Positions 39,398 through 49,818 of a stretch of 64,000 bases of DNA are shown piece by piece. Position numbers and translations under genes: made by a program. The stretch's first letter is position 1. The number at the start of each line of letters is the position of its first letter. A model generated the notes under the pieces. That model was not told where the DNA came from. It saw only the letters and a program-made list of their open reading frames with translations, and did not search any database. Origin of the DNA: an uncultured Cellvibrionales bacterium (lineage in GTDB: Bacteria > Pseudomonadota > Gammaproteobacteria > Pseudomonadales > Porticoccaceae); the NCBI GenBank assembly GCA_913031145.1, contig CAJWCO010000008.1:1-64000 (forward strand). The letters run 5' to 3'.

Positions 39398-42298
39398 TCA
39401 ATGGGTATCGTCGACATACTCCTCTATTCTTGGGCAAGAGCACATAAGATTCCTGTCCCCATAAACACTGTCGAGACGCCCCACCGGCGGCCAATATTTG
39501 CTCGCACGCAAACTGTCTAAAGGGTACGCAGCTTCCCACTGGGTGTAGCTACGTGACCAACCGGGATCGGTCAGCTGCTCGGCCGTGTGCGGCGCATGTA
39601 CCAGAGGATTATCTTGTAATGACCAATCCCCTTGAACAACGCGTTCAATTTCTGCTCGGATAGCGATCATACTATCGCAGAATCGATCGAGCTCCGCCTT
39701 CGACTCACTCTCAGTCGGTTCAATCATAAGAGTCCCGGCTACAGGAAATGACATCGTCGGGGCATGAAAGCCATAGTCGATCAAACGCTTGGCAATATCT
39801 TCGACCGAAATACCCGTTGTTTCTTTGATGGGACGGATATCTAAAATACACTCATGAGCTACCAAACCTTCATTGCCGCTATATAAGATCGGGTAGTGAT
39901 TAGCGAGGCGAGCCGCCACGTAATTGGCGCTCAAAATAGCCGCTTCAGTAGCTCTGCGTAATCCGGACGCGCCCATCATGCGCACATACATCCACGTAAT
40001 TGGCAGGATAGAGGCCGACCCAAAGGGCGCGCTCGAAACCTGATAGTTGCCGGGTTCCGCGCTACGCGAAGATCTCGGTATGAACGGCGCTAAGTGCTCT
40101 CTGACCGCGACCGGGCCCACCCCTGGGCCTCCTCCTCCATGGGGAATACAGAAAGTTTTATGCAGATTTAAATGGGATACATCACCGCCAAATTTACCCG
40201 GCGCACACAAGCCCACCATGGCGTTAAGATTAGCGCCATCAATGTACACTTGACCGCCACAATCATGAACAATGTCAGCCACTTCCGTTATATGCGTTTC
40301 AAAAACTCCGTGCGTCGAGGGGTAGGTCACCATAATAGCCGCGAGATTATCTGCATGCTTTTGTGCTTTATCACGTAAATCATCAAGATCGACGTTACCC
40401 TGTGAATCGCAGGCTACAACCACAACGCGCATTGCACACATCTGTGCTGATGCTGGATTCGTGCCATGCGCAGAACTCGGAATAAGGCAGACATTTCGAT
40501 GTCCTTCGCCACGGCTCTCATGGTACCCACGAATTGCCAGTAAGCCCGCGAATTCACCTTGTGACCCTGCATTTGGTTGCAAAGAAACATGATCGTAGCC
40601 TGTGCACGCTACCAGCATTTTTTCCACTTCATCGATTAATTGACGATATCCCTGCGCCTGATCTGCTGGGGCAAACGGATGCATCTGGTTAAATTCGGGC
40701 CAGCTAATCGGAACCATTTCAGCGGTGGCATTCAATTTCATCGTGCACGAACCCAACGGAATCATCGTTCGATCGAGCGCCAGGTCTTTATCGCTCAAGC
40801 GCCGTAAATAACGGAGCATCTCGGTCTCGGTTTGATACTGGTTAAACACTCTGTGCGTTAAAACGGCATCGTTCCGACACATTTTAGGCGCAATTTTTAA
40901 CGGCGTCGTTGGCGCCAATGCGTCTAGGTTGACCTCAGCGTCCGGCTTGAAGACCTGCCATAACACTTCAACCGCCGCACGATCAGTTGTTTCATCAAGA
41001 GACAGTGCGAGCGTCTGCGCATTGACCTTGCGCAAATTCAGTCCTTGACGAATGGCGCGATCATAAATCAGTTGTGTGCTCTCTCCCGTGTTGATACTCA
41101 AGGTATCGAAAAACGTCTGGTTGATGCGCGAAAACCCCAATTGCTCAAGCCCGCCCGCCAACAAGGCCGCCAACGCGTGAACACGCTGAGCGATCTTACG
41201 CAAACCCTCGGGGCCGTGATAGCAGGCGTACATGGACGCTATGACTGCGAGTAAAACCTGCGCAGTACAAATGTTTGATGTTGCCTTCTCTCGCCGGATA
41301 TGCTGCTCTCGCGTTTGCAAAGCGAGCCGATAGGCAGGCTGACCATCGCTATCGATTGATACGCCGACGAGCCGGCCAGGTAATGACCGCTGTAACTGCT
41401 TAGATGTTGCCATATAGCCGGCATGCGGCCCACCGAACCCCATCGGCACACCGAACCGCTGGGTGCTTCCCACAGCGATGTCTGCGCCTAGCTCTCCGGG
41501 TGACTTCAGTAACATCAGCGCCAAAATGTCGGCAGCAACGATTACCTTTCCTTGGCGAGCCTGCACGCCAGAAATCACCTCACCGAAATCTGTGATCTCC
41601 CCCGAACACCCCGGATATTGCAACAAAATACCGAAGAAATCATGGTGATCCAGCGCAGTATTGGGATCGCCGACGAGGATCTCATAACCAGCGGCTTCAG
41701 CGCGCGTGCGAACCACTGCTATGGTCTGCGGGAAACAGTCTTGGTCGATGAAAAAACATTGGCTTTTACTCTTCGCAGTGCGCCTAGCCATAGCCATCGC
41801 TTCTGCAGCGGCTGTACCCTCGTCTAGCATCGACGCATTGGCAATATCCAGCCCCGTTAGGTCCATAATCATGGTTTGGAAGTTTAGAATGGCCTCGAGT
41901 CTGCCTTGCGAAATTTCCGGCTGATAAGGCGTGTATGCTGTGTACCACGCAGGATTTTCGAGAATATTACGCTGAATCACCGCAGGCGTATAAGTTCCGT
42001 AGTACCCCTGCCCGATAAAGGAGCGCAAACACTCATTTTTGGCCGCTATGCTCAAAAGCTCGGCCTGCGCCGCCTCTTCAGACAGCGCAGAACGGACATC
42101 AAGGGACTCATCAAGATAAATCGAACGGGGCACCAATGTCTCTATAAACGTCTGCATTGAGGCAAATCCCAAGCGCTGCAACATCGCCTCGCTATCCGCA
42201 CCGTCAAAGCCTATATGCCGTGACTCAAAGTCTTGCTCTGAAAGAAGCGCTGCCAACTCGCTGTTATGAATTATTGCTGGAGGAACCTGTGCTGTCAT
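39398..42298 (-). CDS. gcvP: Glycine dehydrogenase (decarboxylating), P-protein
   Basis: [75 protein letters not shown]-lysine region. Start at MTAQVPP. Confidence 0.97.
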   Translation of the reverse strand: MTAQVPPAIIHNSELAALLSEQDFESRHIGFDGADSEAMLQRLGFASMQTFIETLVPRSIYLDESLDVRSALSEEAAQAELLSIAAKNECLRSFIGQGYYGTYTPAVIQRNILENPAWYTAYTPYQPEISQGRLEAILNFQTMIMDLTGLDIANASMLDEGTAAAEAMAMARRTAKSKSQCFFIDQDCFPQTIAVVRTRAEAAGYEILVGDPNTALDHHDFFGILLQYPGCSGEITDFGEVISGVQARQGKVIVAADILALMLLKSPGELGADIAVGSTQRFGVPMGFGGPHAGYMATSKQLQRSLPGRLVGVSIDSDGQPAYRLALQTREQHIRREKATSNICTAQVLLAVIASMYACYHGPEGLRKIAQRVHALAALLAGGLEQLGFSRINQTFFDTLSINTGESTQLIYDRAIRQGLNLRKVNAQTLALSLDETTDRAAVEVLWQVFKPDAEVNLDALAPTTPLKIAPKMCRNDAVLTHRVFNQYQTETEMLRYLRRLSDKDLALDRTMIPLGSCTMKLNATAEMVPISWPEFNQMHPFAPADQAQGYRQLIDEVEKMLVACTGYDHVSLQPNAGSQGEFAGLLAIRGYHESRGEGHRNVCLIPSSAHGTNPASAQMCAMRVVVVACDSQGNVDLDDLRDKAQKHADNLAAIMVTYPSTHGVFETHITEVADIVHDCGGQVYIDGANLNAMVGLCAPGKFGGDVSHLNLHKTFCIPHGGGGPGVGPVAVREHLAPFIPRSSRSAEPGNYQVSSAPFGSASILPITWMYVRMMGASGLRRATEAAILSANYVAARLANHYPILYSGNEGLVAHECILDIRPIKETTGISVEDIAKRLIDYGFHAPTMSFPVAGTLMIEPTESESKAELDRFCDSMIAIRAEIERVVQGDWSLQDNPLVHAPHTAEQLTDPGWSRSYTQWEAAYPLDSLRASKYWPPVGRLDSVYGDRNLMCSCPRIEEYVDDTH

Positions 42299-42367
42299 CG
42301 TTAAAACCCCTATTTGCCTTCGCAAGTGGCGTGGAACGCCTCGTTGTCATCAAAACATACCCATCCG

Positions 42368-43480
42368 TTAATTTCTAACATACCGATGCGCTACCCAAGG
42401 CATTGCAGTCACTCGAATAGCTCGGGGTTTACCACGAACAACCGCATGCAACCGCGTGCCCTCATTACTCCATGCCGTTGCCACATAACCCATGGCCACG
42501 GGGGTATTCTTTGAGGGACCGAAGCCCCCACTGGTCACCTCACCCACTTGCTTTCCGTCGGGATCTATAATCACAGCCCCATGACGCACCGGAGCTTTCT
42601 CTTCAATCATAAAGCCAACACGTCGGCGGTCTACCCCATCGCGTTGTTGTTGAAGAATCTTCTCCGACCCGACATAGCCTCCCTCACGAGTACCCCCGGC
42701 GCGGCGGGCGCGACTAATACTCCAACCCAATCCGGCCTCAATAGGCGTCGTGTCCGCCGTTAGATCTTGGCCGTGCAAGCACAGTCCAGCCTCGAGCCGT
42801 AACGAATCTCGGGCCCCTAGGCCCACCCACTCAACCGTGTGATGTGCGAGTAAGCGCTGGGCTACGAGGCAAGCATGTTGGTCGGCAACCGTGATCTCAA
42901 AACCATCTTCCCCTGTGTAACCGCATCGAGCCACATAACAGGGGACGTCGCCAATGGTTCCCTCGCGGCCCTGCATAAAAACTAAATCTTGAATCCCTTC
43001 GATCTCCGCCGCCAAAACATCGACTGCGCAAGGGCCCTGCAAGGCCAATAGGCACAGATGACTGTCATAGCGAATGCATAGGTTTGGCAAACACTGACGC
43101 AAATACTCGATATCTGACAACTTACAGGCCGCGTTGAGCACCAGCATGAAATCGTCGGCTCCACGGCGCGTTATAATTAAGTCGTCAATCACACCGCCCT
43201 CACTGTTTGTGAGCAACGCATAGCAATGTTGACCAACTTGCAAAGCCTGTAAATCGACCGGCATCAATGCTTCTAAGTCAGATGCGGCGCCTGTGCCTGA
43301 AATACTCACCTGACCCATATGGGATACATCAAAAAGCCCCGCAGACTGGCGGCAGTGATTGTGCTCCCAAACAATACCGGTCGGGTACTGAAGCGGCATT
43401 TCATATCCCGCAAATGGCACCATTTTTGCGCCAGCAGACTCGTGCAACGGGTAAAGCGCTGTGCGGTTGAGCGACATCAC
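42368..43480 (-). CDS. gcvT: Aminomethyltransferase, glycine cleavage T-protein
   Basis: PFAGYEMPLQYPTGIVWEHNHCRQSAGLFDVSHMGQVSISG; CGYTGEDGFEITV; RLEAGLCLHGQDL. Confidence 0.96.
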   Translation of the reverse strand: MMSLNRTALYPLHESAGAKMVPFAGYEMPLQYPTGIVWEHNHCRQSAGLFDVSHMGQVSISGTGAASDLEALMPVDLQALQVGQHCYALLTNSEGGVIDDLIITRRGADDFMLVLNAACKLSDIEYLRQCLPNLCIRYDSHLCLLALQGPCAVDVLAAEIEGIQDLVFMQGREGTIGDVPCYVARCGYTGEDGFEITVADQHACLVAQRLLAHHTVEWVGLGARDSLRLEAGLCLHGQDLTADTTPIEAGLGWSISRARRAGGTREGGYVGSEKILQQQRDGVDRRRVGFMIEEKAPVRHGAVIIDPDGKQVGEVTSGGFGPSKNTPVAMGYVATAWSNEGTRLHAVVRGKPRAIRVTAMPWVAHRYVRN

Positions 43481-43605
43481 ATACCACCTTAATTTACAGT
43501 CGTCGGACTACACGTTAAGAAAGATCATAAGGACTGACAAAGTATTTGTTAAATTAATAATATGTATGTTTTAATTTAAAAAACTTATCAATCTTGAATG
43601 GTCTT

Positions 43606-44457
43606 ATGCGCAATATTTCTATGGATGCACTGCGTACTTTTCTTGCAGTTTATGATGTGGGGAGCGTCACTCTGGCCGCCGACCAAATAGGCCGCTCACA
43701 ACCCGCGACCAGCCTGCAGATAAAACGACTCGAGGAAATACTGGGCTGCGCGCTATTTCACCGAATTAAAAAGCGCTTAACGCCATCCGATGATGGTATA
43801 AAACTCTACGCCAAAGCGCGGCAAATCATCGCGATAAATGACCAAATTCTTTCAGACTTTCAGAAGCCTGCGCTTCATGGCAGCGTATGCTTGGGAATTC
43901 CGAGCGAATTTGCGATCACACTACTACCCGAAATACTCGGCCGGTTTTCTGCCGCCTATCCTTATGTCGCTCTAGACGTTGTTAGCGATTTAAGCCGCAA
44001 TCTACTTTCTGCCGAGCAACAGCGGCGCTATGACCTAATCTTATCGCTCCATGGGCGGCCATCGAAAAAACGTAAGGGCGTAATTAAGAGTGATCAGCTT
44101 GTCTGGGTCGGAGGCTCGCAGCATGTGACAGAACAGCAAGCAACGCTGCCGCTCGTTCTTGCCCAAGAAGGGTGTATTTATCGACAACGCGCCATCCAGC
44201 GGCTTAGCAAAGTCAAGCGACCATGGCGACTGGTTCACACCAACCCGGACTTGTCAGGCATACAATCCGCTATTGATGCAGGCCTTGGAATCACGGTGCT
44301 AGCGCGCTCTACTGTCCCAAAGAGCCTCAAAATATTGGACGGAAACCACGGCTTGCCCGCCCTTGGAAGTATCGACATTTGCCTCGTTACGCGCGCAGGT
44401 AAGCCCACCGAGGCCGCTAACAGGTTGGGGGACTACATTGCATCAAGTTTGACCTAA
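43606..44457 (+). CDS. LysR-family transcriptional regulator
   Basis: ISMDALRTFLAVYDVGSVTLAADQIGRSQPATSLQIKRLEEILGCALFHR winged-HTH; divergent from gcvT. Confidence 0.9.
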   Translation: MRNISMDALRTFLAVYDVGSVTLAADQIGRSQPATSLQIKRLEEILGCALFHRIKKRLTPSDDGIKLYAKARQIIAINDQILSDFQKPALHGSVCLGIPSEFAITLLPEILGRFSAAYPYVALDVVSDLSRNLLSAEQQRRYDLILSLHGRPSKKRKGVIKSDQLVWVGGSQHVTEQQATLPLVLAQEGCIYRQRAIQRLSKVKRPWRLVHTNPDLSGIQSAIDAGLGITVLARSTVPKSLKILDGNHGLPALGSIDICLVTRAGKPTEAANRLGDYIASSLT

Positions 44458-44512
44458 ATTAAAAATTCCAAGCCGCGTCTCGTACTGACAAGCAAATACG
44501 CGCAGGGCATTT

Positions 44513-44986
44513 TTATGGGCGTGGCGTGTATGCCATATTTTGATGCCAAAAATCCACAACGTAGTCTATCCGCACTGGAAGTAGTGCGCGATAAGTTGGC
44601 AAGTCACTTAGATGCACCCAGCGACACTCAATAATACCTTCTTCGACTTGAGGGTTAGTCGCATCGTCGTCGCCATCATAACGCATGAGAAACCAGTGCG
44701 TTTTTTTGAGGTACTTAATGTTGTTATGTCGCGTGGTGTGCCAGGTTGGCACTAATTTTCCTTCGACAGTCAGCTTATCCAACGCCAAACCCGTCTCTTC
44801 ATTCACTTCTCGCAGCGCGCTTTGCTCGCGACAAGCACGGTCCTCTACCCGCCCTTTGGGCATATCCCATTTGCCCCGCTTGAACATCAATAAAACATGG
44901 TGGTACCGATTGCAGACAAGACCACCGGCCGATTCGACGACGGGTAGATCAATCGTCTCGATAAGGCTTGTAGGGGACGTATTAAT
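44513..44986 (-). CDS. Nudix hydrolase; full domain apparently starts at ATT (44984-44986)
   Basis: MPKGRVEDRACREQSALREVNEETGL Nudix box. Upstream in-frame codons encode LPVVESAGGLVCNRYHHVLLMFKRGKWD, part of the fold; no ATG/GTG/TTG precedes them before the TGA at 44996-44998. Confidence 0.75.
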   Translation of the reverse strand: MNTSPTSLIETIDLPVVESAGGLVCNRYHHVLLMFKRGKWDMPKGRVEDRACREQSALREVNEETGLALDKLTVEGKLVPTWHTTRHNNIKYLKKTHWFLMRYDGDDDATNPQVEEGIIECRWVHLSDLPTYRALLPVRIDYVVDFWHQNMAYTPRP

Positions 44987-45047
44987 AAAAACCTCTCAAT
45001 AGCGTGTCGCGTTTATCCGCCCCAGCCGCGGCGATGACGGTATTTAT

Positions 45048-45899
45048 CTATTTTTGCAACTGTGGTTTATCTGCGTCTCTGAGATCTTCAAGGACCGCTC
45101 TTTGCTGTAAACTCAGCCCACTGAATTTGACGCCACCCACCCGAACACTGTGTTTTTCAACAACGTCTTCACCCGTTAAGGGTGCAAAACGTCGGCCCAG
45201 CGCACGCACAAAATATAGCATAGCTGTGAGCCTGGCCTCACTTTTTTTATTAGCAGAGACTTCTACCCACGGCGATTTTTCGGATGACGTGTGGTTAAAC
45301 ATCTGTTTTTTGTACTGCGTAAAAATCTCCCATTTTCTCCGAGCCCGTAAATCATTTTCGGAAAACTTCCAAAACGTCAGAGGATCGCTCAGCCGATTTC
45401 CAAAACGATACAACTGCGTCTCACGGTTAATGGACAAATAAAATTTAATCAGAATCAGTCCAGATTCGATCTGACGATGTTCCCACTCCAGTACTTTATT
45501 CATGAAATACTTGTAGCGCTGCTCCGAGCAATAGCCCATCGTCGGCTCAATTAAAGCACGCCCGTACCAAGAGCGGTCAAAAAACGTAATGTTACCCGCT
45601 TCCGGGAAATAGCGCTGATACCGCCGCAACCAATTCCTTGACTCTGACCGCGACGGCACTCCCAATGCAACAATCTGCACGTAACCCGGCATCAGATTCT
45701 CAACAAATCGCTTAATGGTAGACCCTTTACCCGCCGCATCGCGCCCTTCAAAAACCACTGCAACTCTTGAACCATCCTTAACGACGCGTTGCTGAATCTT
45801 CAGCAATTCAATTTGCAAGCGCCGTTTTTCCGTCTGATACCCCTCGGGAGTTACTCCCGCGTAGGGCGTTTCAATCGTGTGGATTGTCTTTGTTTTCAT
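45048..45899 (-). CDS. Polyphosphate kinase 2 (PPK2) family protein
   Basis: RVAVVFEGRDAAGKGSTIKRF Walker A, GNITFFDRSWYGRALIEPTMG Walker B region, RFGNRLSDPLTFWKFSENDLRARRKWEIF. Confidence 0.94.
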   Translation of the reverse strand: MKTKTIHTIETPYAGVTPEGYQTEKRRLQIELLKIQQRVVKDGSRVAVVFEGRDAAGKGSTIKRFVENLMPGYVQIVALGVPSRSESRNWLRRYQRYFPEAGNITFFDRSWYGRALIEPTMGYCSEQRYKYFMNKVLEWEHRQIESGLILIKFYLSINRETQLYRFGNRLSDPLTFWKFSENDLRARRKWEIFTQYKKQMFNHTSSEKSPWVEVSANKKSEARLTAMLYFVRALGRRFAPLTGEDVVEKHSVRVGGVKFSGLSLQQRAVLEDLRDADKPQLQK

Positions 45900-45984
45900 T
45901 ACGGAGATAACATGATTTCAAGAAGTTTAAAAAAATCTACAACCAAGCGTAGTATAGTATGTAATATAAGAATCGCATAGGGAG

Positions 45985-46002
45985 TTCCAGCGCGCGCTGG
46001 AA
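45985..46002. promoter_or_regulatory. Perfect 18-bp palindrome, putative operator
   Basis: TTCCAGCGCGCGCTGGAA in the 122-bp divergent spacer between the ppk2-like gene and an alpha/beta hydrolase. Confidence 0.5.
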
Positions 46003-46021
46003 TACACAACTGTCCATTAAG

Positions 46022-46981
46022 GTGTCCACTGATATGCAGGAAATGACGATACAAGTCGAAAAACAACCCGGCAGTACAAGTAAACTGCATTATTACATGT
46101 GGTCACCCGCCTCGCCCAGCGCGTGGCTGCACATTATCCATGGTATGAGCGAGCACGCGCTGCGATACGCTAATTTAGCGGAATATCTCCGCGATGCAGG
46201 CTTCCTAGTTACCGCAGATGATCACCGAGGACACGGAAAAACCGGCCTAAATTCGGGACTTCTTAACCACATCAGTGACGCCAATGGGTGGCAGCGCATG
46301 CTCGAGGACCAACGCCAAATACTGCATACAGTTTCTAATCAAAGCGGCCTGTCGCCGGTGATTATGGGCCATAGTATGGGCGCCATGATGGCACTGTCAC
46401 TCGCACAAAGAACTGCTACGCAGTGGCATAATAATATCCGCGGACTGGTATTGTCTGCCGCAACTTGTGGCCCAAGTCTGCAGTTTAAATTGGGCGCCAT
46501 GATTGCGCGGTTCGAACGAGCTCGACTGGGTCTTCGTAAACCTAGCAAAATTTTGCAGCATCTGTCTTTTGACTCTTTTAACCGAGCTTTTAACCCAAAT
46601 CGAACAGCATCAGATTGGCTATCGCGCGACACTCACGAAGTGGATAACTACGTCGCTGACCAACTTTGCGGAGGTCCGCTATCGACGCAATCATGGGTGG
46701 ATGTGCTCGAGGCAATGGCGCAAATATTTAGAACCAAATCACTGCGCGGTATGCAATCTGATCAGCCTGTGTATTTAATGTCGGGGGACCAAGATCCTGT
46801 TGGTGGACGTGGCAAGAAAGTGCGGTCTTTATATCGCCGACTTTCTGCTGCTGGGCTAAGAGAACTCACGCTGAGTCTTTACCCCGGCGCGCGCCATGAA
46901 ATATTCAAAGAAATTAATCGAGACGAGGTTTATGAGCACTTGCTAAGTTGGTTGGAGAGTCGTTTCGCAAAATCGCCCTAA
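46022..46981 (+). CDS. Alpha/beta hydrolase (monoacylglycerol lipase-like)
   Basis: HIIHGMSEHALRYANLAEYL, DDHRGHGKTG, VIMGHSMGAMMALSLAQR nucleophile elbow, GARHEIFKE catalytic His region. Confidence 0.9.
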   Translation: MSTDMQEMTIQVEKQPGSTSKLHYYMWSPASPSAWLHIIHGMSEHALRYANLAEYLRDAGFLVTADDHRGHGKTGLNSGLLNHISDANGWQRMLEDQRQILHTVSNQSGLSPVIMGHSMGAMMALSLAQRTATQWHNNIRGLVLSAATCGPSLQFKLGAMIARFERARLGLRKPSKILQHLSFDSFNRAFNPNRTASDWLSRDTHEVDNYVADQLCGGPLSTQSWVDVLEAMAQIFRTKSLRGMQSDQPVYLMSGDQDPVGGRGKKVRSLYRRLSAAGLRELTLSLYPGARHEIFKEINRDEVYEHLLSWLESRFAKSP

Positions 46982-47619
46982 TAGCGTTCCACTAAGGTAC
47001 CGCTAAGCGTGCAGACGGCCGCAGAGAATTTCGCGCGCGCACCCGCGTGGTCTTGTGCGTCGGAAAAGTGTGTCGACACGCACAGCCCGACGAGCAGCGC
47101 GTAGCAGACGGCCAAAAGGTTTTTTTCCTCGGGTCCAGCTCGCACTTTTTTGTCACCAAAAGATGACCGTAAAATCTGTTCTAAAATAGATTTAACCTGC
47201 TGGTCGTAAGCCGTTTTTCGAACTCGCAGAGCAGCATTGTGGGCCGCAAGACCATCACACTCCACCATGAACGCCGATTCACGTCGGCCTACTTCGTCAT
47301 CGGCCAGTATTACGGCCGAGAATTGCGCTAACTGCTTATTCGGAGCTTCCAGAAGACTTGCCCGCATAGCCCTCAGCCGCTGTTCCGAAACTATATGGAA
47401 GCATTGATTGATGATTTCACGCTTGCCCTTAAAATAATAAAAAATATGGCTCGGCGACATGCCCGCCTGCGCGGCGATGTCGCTTAACGACGTGTCGCTG
47501 TATCCATTGCGTAAAATGCACGCTTGAAGCGCGCCCAATATAGCCGCACGGCGTGCGTAATGACGCGCCTCATCGTCACGAGCTCGGGGGGATTTGCGGA
47601 TCGCAGCTGGTCTATCCAT
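46978..47619 (-). CDS. TetR-family transcriptional regulator
   Basis: RRAAILGALQACILRNGYSDTSLSDIAAQAGMSPSHIFYYFKGKREII HTH; convergent 4-nt overlap with the hydrolase gene. Confidence 0.9.
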   Translation of the reverse strand: MDRPAAIRKSPRARDDEARHYARRAAILGALQACILRNGYSDTSLSDIAAQAGMSPSHIFYYFKGKREIINQCFHIVSEQRLRAMRASLLEAPNKQLAQFSAVILADDEVGRRESAFMVECDGLAAHNAALRVRKTAYDQQVKSILEQILRSSFGDKKVRAGPEEKNLLAVCYALLVGLCVSTHFSDAQDHAGARAKFSAAVCTLSGTLVERY

Positions 47620-47961
47620 AAGTGGATTTTAACTGAAAAAAAAATCAACTGGAAGACAATTAATGAGTCAACAGATCTTTTAATTCATCGTTAAAAAAAG
47701 AAGGCTTTATACGCTTTTTTTAACCATACAAAAGGATCTAGCAATACACGCGCCGCCCTTCAAGTAAACCTAACAACAATGGCAGGTCGAATCACCGGAG
47801 TGGGCTTCTTTTATAACTCATTTAGGGGGGCGGACCCAAGGTCATCACATCTGTACTGAGCGCCAAAACATCGGACTTAACAATGCGCACCGCCACCTAA
47901 CAATTGCGACGCCTAGGCCCTTTTAGCTTAAGTGCACGTTACAAACCGTTGCGCACAGTCA

Positions 47962-48297
47962 TCACGAATCCTTTGGCGGCCCACCCATAACCGTGTTAAT
48001 CAGCCATTGATTGAATTCGTCGAACTGCTCTTCAAAAGGTAATGTGACTAAGAAATGAAACGGCGAATAGAGTGTCGCTGCAATACAAAAAATTTGGAAT
48101 TCTATCAGGTGGCCGTTGCCCTCCCACATTTGGGTGTAGCCCGCATAACCACTCACTGACAAGAGAAGTAGCGCAATTGTAGTCAGGTAGACAAAGTAAT
48201 GCCGGTGAAAAAAGCGTCCGATCTGGTGCGGTATGACCAATGCAAGAATCACCGCAGGGTAAATCAGTAATAACATCATCCTAGTGAGCGCGTGCAT
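47962..48297 (-). CDS. Hypothetical small membrane protein
   Basis: 111 aa with hydrophobic segments (MMLLLIYPAVILALVIP, FVYLTTIALLLLSVSGYAGY); no family recognised. Confidence 0.55.
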   Translation of the reverse strand: MHALTRMMLLLIYPAVILALVIPHQIGRFFHRHYFVYLTTIALLLLSVSGYAGYTQMWEGNGHLIEFQIFCIAATLYSPFHFLVTLPFEEQFDEFNQWLINTVMGGPPKDS

Positions 48298-48437
48298 GTG
48301 AAGAACGACTCTTGTTAACTATAAGGATGAAAAGTTAACCCTAAAAATGGCATTATGCAAGCCTCGCGCTGCTAGCGACCTTTTGAGTACTCAGAGTCGT
48401 TAACACACGCCAAGACCTACTCGCCAACTCAGTGACT

Positions 48438-49358
48438 CTAACGGCGCTTTCGCCGCTGCCGCTTTTCCCGTCTGGCTGTTTCTTGCAGAGCCTTCTCTGC
48501 TTTAAGAGCCAGGACCTCGGACAGCTCTTGAGCGATCATCGAAGGGGTCTCAAAGCTAATCCGACCCAAAGTGCCCGCGCGCAACTCATTAACGAATATA
48601 GTTGAAACCCTTTCAAGATCGACTTTACCGCCCGCTTGCAAGCACCCTCGTTGACTACCGATCAACTGTAACAATGCGCTTTCAGTCGACGGTAAAGCGG
48701 AAAAATTGAATCGTTCCGTTAACAACTGAGGATAGTGTCGCAATAAATAGTCCGCCGCAAAAAAAGCGATTTCTGTATAAGTGACCGCCGTGTTTTTAAT
48801 CGCTCCACACGTTGCCAAACGGTAACTGCTCTGAACATTCTCTATTTTTGGCCACAGTATTCCTGGCGTATCAAGCAACATAATGCCATTTCGAAGATTA
48901 ATACGCTGCTGGCCTTTTGTCACAGCGGGCTCGTCGCCCGTCCGCGCCATGTGACGGCCCGCAAGCGCATTAATCAAGGTCGACTTGCCTACGTTAGGGG
49001 TGCCGGCAACCATAACAAGGTTAGTAACGCCGGTTTTTTTTGGCGCCAATTGCCAACAAAGCGAGACTATTTCATCTGTCTTAGCATCTGCCTTAACGTC
49101 ATAAGCGAACGTGCGTGTTTGCTCATCTTTCTCAAGCTTTGCACGCCACAACTGCGTCGTTTGCGGGTCTGCCAAATCTGCTTTAGTCAAAATTTTTAGG
49201 GAGGGGGTTCCCTCGCTCAATGCTTTTATGACAGGATTAGACGTGCTGAAGGGGATTCTCGCGTCGATAAGTTCAATGACGACGTCAACTCGCGACAAGA
49301 CTTCAGCCATTTCTTTGCTGGCCTTGTGCATGTGTCCCGGATACCACTGAATAGCCAT
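48438..49358 (-). CDS. ylqF: Ribosome biogenesis GTPase YlqF/RbgA-like (circularly permuted GTPase)
   Basis: MAIQWYPGHMHKASKEMAEVLSRVDVVIELIDARIPFS; TKADLAD (G4) precedes GTPNVGKSTLINAL (G1) and DTPG (G3). Confidence 0.92.
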   Translation of the reverse strand: MAIQWYPGHMHKASKEMAEVLSRVDVVIELIDARIPFSTSNPVIKALSEGTPSLKILTKADLADPQTTQLWRAKLEKDEQTRTFAYDVKADAKTDEIVSLCWQLAPKKTGVTNLVMVAGTPNVGKSTLINALAGRHMARTGDEPAVTKGQQRINLRNGIMLLDTPGILWPKIENVQSSYRLATCGAIKNTAVTYTEIAFFAADYLLRHYPQLLTERFNFSALPSTESALLQLIGSQRGCLQAGGKVDLERVSTIFVNELRAGTLGRISFETPSMIAQELSEVLALKAEKALQETARREKRQRRKRR

Positions 49359-49818
49359 AAATTCATTGAGACCTTATCAGCTTAGTAAAAACATCGTTTC
49401 AGACTTACGCTCTGCGCCGCCGCGTCGTAGCGATGTGACATTTGATAACACGAGCCGCGCCGGATGAAGATTAAAATGTTATCACATCGGCCGATCAAAG
49501 TATCCTACTGCACCTGAATCGCCTTCAGAATCACTCGGCCGCAAATGCGTTAGTGCATAAGCCCTGCAGTCACGTCGTCATTCATCTTGACTTTACAGCG
49601 TCCGGTGTTATTGTTTGCGGCCGCGTGACTCTTGGTAGTCGGTTTTGATTTTATGAGTCTATTCTAAAAAGATCCACGTATAGACGAAGGACGTCACTGC
49701 TATCGTCTGATCAATGCGCGAAAATCAATGAAAACTCAGAGACGACGCGTCGATCAACGCCATCGACCGTCACGGAAGTAATGGCAGTCACTATAGCGAG
49801 CGTGACAACAACAACGGT

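Noticed and set aside
43481-43605. Glycine riboswitch upstream of gcvT
   Set aside because: Spacer is short and shows no tandem aptamer-like conserved sequence; gene is divergent from a LysR regulator instead.
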